NCBI GenBank assembly: GCA_938034705.1
Contig: CALHMG010000137.1
Location: forward strand, 1-43,561
Length of the DNA stretch: 43,561 bases
Reading direction: 5' to 3'
Source: an uncultured Gammaproteobacteria bacterium
Lineage (GTDB): Bacteria; Pseudomonadota; Gammaproteobacteria; Arenicellales; CALHMG01
Below the pieces are notes generated by a model. That model had not been told where the DNA came from and did not search any database. It saw only the letters and a list, made by a program, of their open reading frames with translations. The position numbers were made by a program, and so were the translations under genes. How positions within the stretch are numbered: the first letter of the stretch is position 1; every line of letters starts with the position of its first letter. Below, piece by piece: positions 41,463-43,561 of this stretch.

Positions 41463-41951
41463 TCAGTCCTGTTCGTACCGATCTGACCGAGAATCGTCTG
41501 TCTCGGAAACGCCGCTTTGCACCGACTCGTCGGACGCCGGCACATCGACGTACTGGGACAGATTTTCATCAAACAGCTTGCGAAACTGCAAAGAAAAATA
41601 CTGAGCCACCGTGTCCGCCTCGATGTCGTCATCGCTACCATCGTCTGATAACAGTGCGTGCTGATTGACGGCGACAAATGCGCTGTAACGGGCGGCGGCA
41701 TACATCAGTGCTGCATTGACGGTTTCAGGCGGAACCGTGTCACCCTGGTCGTTGGCGAGTTCTATAAAGGAGTCCGCAACGTTCCAGAAAATGTCCTCGG
41801 ACACATCACCCGGAAAGTACTCGACCGCTTCTTCGTCCGCGCTGTTCTCGGCGCTGTCTGAATCGACGCGACTCGTGTGTTTCGAGGACCCACCACCGTT
41901 TCGAGATCGAGGGTGACTGCGGCCATTTTTTTTGGGGGCTGATTTGGTCAT
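41463..41951 (-). CDS. DUF3144 family protein with acidic extensions
   Basis: 162 aa. The central part (SEDIFWNVADSFIELANDQGD through VNAALMYAAARYSAFVA) matches the DUF3144 family, small helical proteins found mainly in gammaproteobacteria. The N-terminus is basic and Ser/Gly-rich (KSAPKKNGRSHPRSRNGGG), then turns acidic; the C-terminus adds another acidic Ser/Asp-rich tail, making the protein longer than the roughly 80-aa core of the family. No signal peptide or membrane segment. It converges on larA. Function unknown. Confidence 0.82.
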   Translation of the reverse strand: MTKSAPKKNGRSHPRSRNGGGSSKHTSRVDSDSAENSADEEAVEYFPGDVSEDIFWNVADSFIELANDQGDTVPPETVNAALMYAAARYSAFVAVNQHALLSDDGSDDDIEADTVAQYFSLQFRKLFDENLSQYVDVPASDESVQSGVSETDDSRSDRYEQD

Positions 41952-42506
41952 CGTCGCGTCTTTTGCTGTGGAATCTCAGTCGATCAAAACCAGGTTCAGA
42001 GTTTACACAGGATCGATGGTCGTCGAAGCCCGGGCCGCTAGCGCTTGCGAGACGACGCATCAGTGCGCCTGCGATCAACGAATGATTTCCACGCAACGAG
42101 CCACTCTAACCGTGACAACCCTGACAACCCTGACAACCGTGCCGATCGCCCCGAGTGCCCGGGCGAGTCCTTTGCGGGATCTTCAGGTCGCAGAACATCC
42201 GTCGCGCGACACGGTTGCAATCGACGAAACGCTGAAGGTGTTTCGCACACCGCGGTGCGTGGCTGGCACTGGCGCGCAATTTTGTGCCGACGACGATGCT
42301 CCCGACGTTCGAACAGAGCCTGTCGTTCTGCCATTGCGTCAATGAGCAACAGCCGATTTGATCGTGTATAGGTCATTTAGATCAGAACCTCGCTAAAACC
42401 AAAAACAACAATGACGTCGTCACCGCAACGACAGGTCAATGACAAAGTTTTCAACCTGGATGCGCAGCAACGATGACCCGCGCCTGCGCAGAATTACTCC
42501 CGAGGA
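41952..42506. other. Gene-poor stretch between the DUF3144 gene and the 42507 frame
   Basis: 555 bases. Short overlapping open frames exist on both strands but are Arg/Ser-rich with no domain look and no ribosome site I can support. A three-copy nine-base tandem repeat is at 42113-42139. An AT-rich patch at about 42360-42420 may hold a promoter. Otherwise I see nothing. Confidence 0.5.
42113..42139. repeat. Three-copy 9-bp tandem repeat
   Basis: TGACAACCC, TGACAACCC and TGACAACCG follow one another without gap. Copy number may vary between strains; the repeat lies in non-coding sequence. Confidence 0.7.
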
Positions 42507-43304
42507 TCACGCCTGCATTCCTCGCGCAAATTTTTCGGCAAAGCTGACCGCGGGAATCTGATCGACCGGCATGTTCATCTGCAGGGCCAGCTGTGAACCA
42601 CCTGCGTCAACGGCGAACGGCGCCACGTCTTTGACAACACCAGCGACAACATCAACCGTAGCGCTTCGTCTGGAAACGTCATGAGAAGCTGCACAGGAAT
42701 CCGAACGAAGATTCGATTTTTGAATGCGCGATGGTCGGGAAGACCGGGCAGGCAAATCCGTCCGCACATCTGCCACGGTGATCTTGCCCGCACCGCCGCC
42801 AGGTCGTTGCTCTGACACCGTCGCTGGAGCGTCCAGAAATTCGCGCAGCCAGGGACCCAGTTCAACCTCGGTTCGCGCCAGTTTGAGCGCGGTTCGAAAA
42901 TCTGTCTTGCGGCCTGCGCGTGCGCGCCGTCGCCGCGGCGCAGGCGCACGACCCAGATCCGCCCGGTGCCCGGATTGAGGCACCGTTTTGACCCGCTGGA
43001 CCGTCTTCAGATGATCGAAGTCCGCGGTAGTAGACGGGGCATCCGGGCCACCCGCGGGACTGAACACAGCCCTGGCGCTGACGCCACGAGGTCGACCGGC
43101 GGACGCCGTCGCGGCGGTGGATGAGGTCGCCCGAACACCTGAAATACCGGTGTTTTGGCGCATTTTCCCGCTGCCGCGAGTCAAAACCCGCGGGGCCTGG
43201 GGAGCTTGTTTTGGGATACTGTACATCCAACCAGTATTCCACCGGAATCCGCGCAATGCAACCCCCGGGGTATCTGACCGCCATTTCACTGAAATCCGAG
43301 TCAT
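42507..43304 (-). CDS. Doubtful basic, low-complexity protein
   Basis: 265 aa if the ATG at 43304 is used, but the gene is uncertain. The middle is Arg/Ala/Pro-rich (APAPRRRRARAGRK). The C-terminal half (VDVVAGVVKDVAPFAVDAGGSQLALQMNMP) looks more protein-like. A second minus-strand frame (42862-43308, from a GTG) has a more natural-looking N-terminus, MAVRYPGGCIARIPVEYWLDVQ, and the two could represent one gene broken by a frameshift or a sequence error. No domain recognised, no good ribosome site. It is divergent from the EamA-type gene. Confidence 0.4.
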   Translation of the reverse strand: MTRISVKWRSDTPGVALRGFRWNTGWMYSIPKQAPQAPRVLTRGSGKMRQNTGISGVRATSSTAATASAGRPRGVSARAVFSPAGGPDAPSTTADFDHLKTVQRVKTVPQSGHRADLGRAPAPRRRRARAGRKTDFRTALKLARTEVELGPWLREFLDAPATVSEQRPGGGAGKITVADVRTDLPARSSRPSRIQKSNLRSDSCAASHDVSRRSATVDVVAGVVKDVAPFAVDAGGSQLALQMNMPVDQIPAVSFAEKFARGMQA

Positions 43305-43394
43305 TCACGACGCCGGTTGTCCGTACAATCTGGCCGGCCTGCCGCCCTACCCACCGTGGCTGACCACTGACCCTGTCGCCCGACGCCCCAAACC

Positions 43395-43561
43395 ATGCTC
43401 AACCCCGACAATCTGCCTTTGCTGTTTGCCCTGTGTGCGTCCGGGCTGTTTGGCGCAACGGTACTGACCGCGAAGAACGGCCTCGACACCGTTGATCCCC
43501 AGACCGGCGCTCTGATTATTCTGACAATGGCGACATCGGTGTTCTGGATCAGCGCGCCGCT
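43395..43561 (+). CDS. EamA/DMT-type transporter, N-terminal part (cut by window edge)
   Basis: The last 167 bases open with an ATG at 43395 and read LPLLFALCASGLFGATVLTA, then GLDTVDPQTGALIILTMATS without a stop to the window end. Two hydrophobic helices with the connecting AKNGLDTVDPQTGAL loop are the start of a 10-helix drug/metabolite-type inner-membrane permease. Substrate unknown. The rest lies outside the window. Confidence 0.65.
   Translation, partial: MLNPDNLPLLFALCASGLFGATVLTAKNGLDTVDPQTGALIILTMATSVFWISAP

Noticed and set aside
41932-42376. Overlapping 137-aa (plus) and 112-aa (minus) frames right of the DUF3144 gene
   Set aside because: Low-complexity Arg/Ser/Thr-rich products, no ribosome site, and partly made of a nine-base tandem repeat; treated as non-coding.
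1-43561. tRNA, rRNA, CRISPR array, insertion sequence, prophage or origin
   Set aside because: Intergenic gaps were read for cloverleaf-type arms, regular spaced repeats, transposase motifs and DnaA-box clusters; none were seen.

Overview
The window is a stretch of bacterial chromosome, GC-rich by eye. It has dense, short-spaced gene clusters on both strands, and I see no tRNA, rRNA, CRISPR, insertion sequence or phage gene. The family mix (DUF3144 protein, YhhQ-type queuosine-precursor transporter, Gnd plus gluconokinase, PrxQ/Bcp peroxiredoxin, a NaChBac-like sodium channel, tandem SulP transporters, MmgE/PrpD) suggests a free-living, probably marine, proteobacterium, most likely a gammaproteobacterium. 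That placement is inference from gene content only.

Layout, left to right. 0.1-3.3 kb: a lipoprotein-type PQQ-dependent sugar dehydrogenase, then a divergent polyamine pair (glutamine-amidotransferase-like gamma-glutamyl-GABA hydrolase and agmatinase). 3.4-6.7 kb: a large unrecognised protein with a beta-rich C-terminus and a di-haem cytochrome c peroxidase, each preceded by a palindrome. 6.7-9.8 kb: MmgE/PrpD protein and PrxQ on the minus strand, divergent from metF, which has a promoter overlapped by a near-palindromic operator. 9.9-13.6 kb: a minus-strand run of FAD-linked 2-hydroxyacid dehydrogenase, membrane metal-dependent hydrolase, secreted polysaccharide lyase and Asp/Glu-racemase-like protein, the first three coupled by overlapping start/stop codons. 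13.7-18 kb: an orphan PqqD-like protein, then two tandem SulP anion transporters behind a long structured leader. 18-26 kb: a long minus-strand series of DUF3047 protein, HslV-like protease with an N-terminal serine, M23 peptidase, YhhQ, Gnd, gluconokinase, D-cysteine-desulfhydrase-like enzyme and an SGNH protein. 26-32 kb: a TPR protein, a lone molybdenum hydroxylase large subunit, and an MFS carrier whose stop overlaps the start of a voltage-gated sodium channel. 32-33.6 kb: a divergent alpha/beta hydrolase and phytanoyl-CoA-dioxygenase-like enzyme. 33.7-41.4 kb: a nickel-pincer-cofactor locus (larC, larE, larB, then larA) interrupted by a secreted von Willebrand A protein and an aldo/keto reductase. 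41.4-43.6 kb: DUF3144 protein, a gene-poor stretch, a doubtful basic protein and the start of an EamA-type transporter cut by the window edge.

How it fits together: LarB, LarC and LarE make the nickel pincer cofactor and LarA uses it, so the window carries a complete set for a LarA-type alpha-hydroxyacid racemase/epimerase. The FAD hydroxyacid dehydrogenase and the aldo/keto reductase could act on related 2-hydroxy/2-oxo acids, though this is only inference. The most unusual non-coding signals are two long leaders. One (about 36823-37129) lies before the secreted VWA gene and carries five successive hairpins, the last followed by six T just before the ribosome-binding site, like an attenuator. 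The other (about 14061-14334) lies before the SulP pair, starts at an extended -10 promoter and opens with a long hairpin whose GUUUC loop is repeated in a later hairpin.
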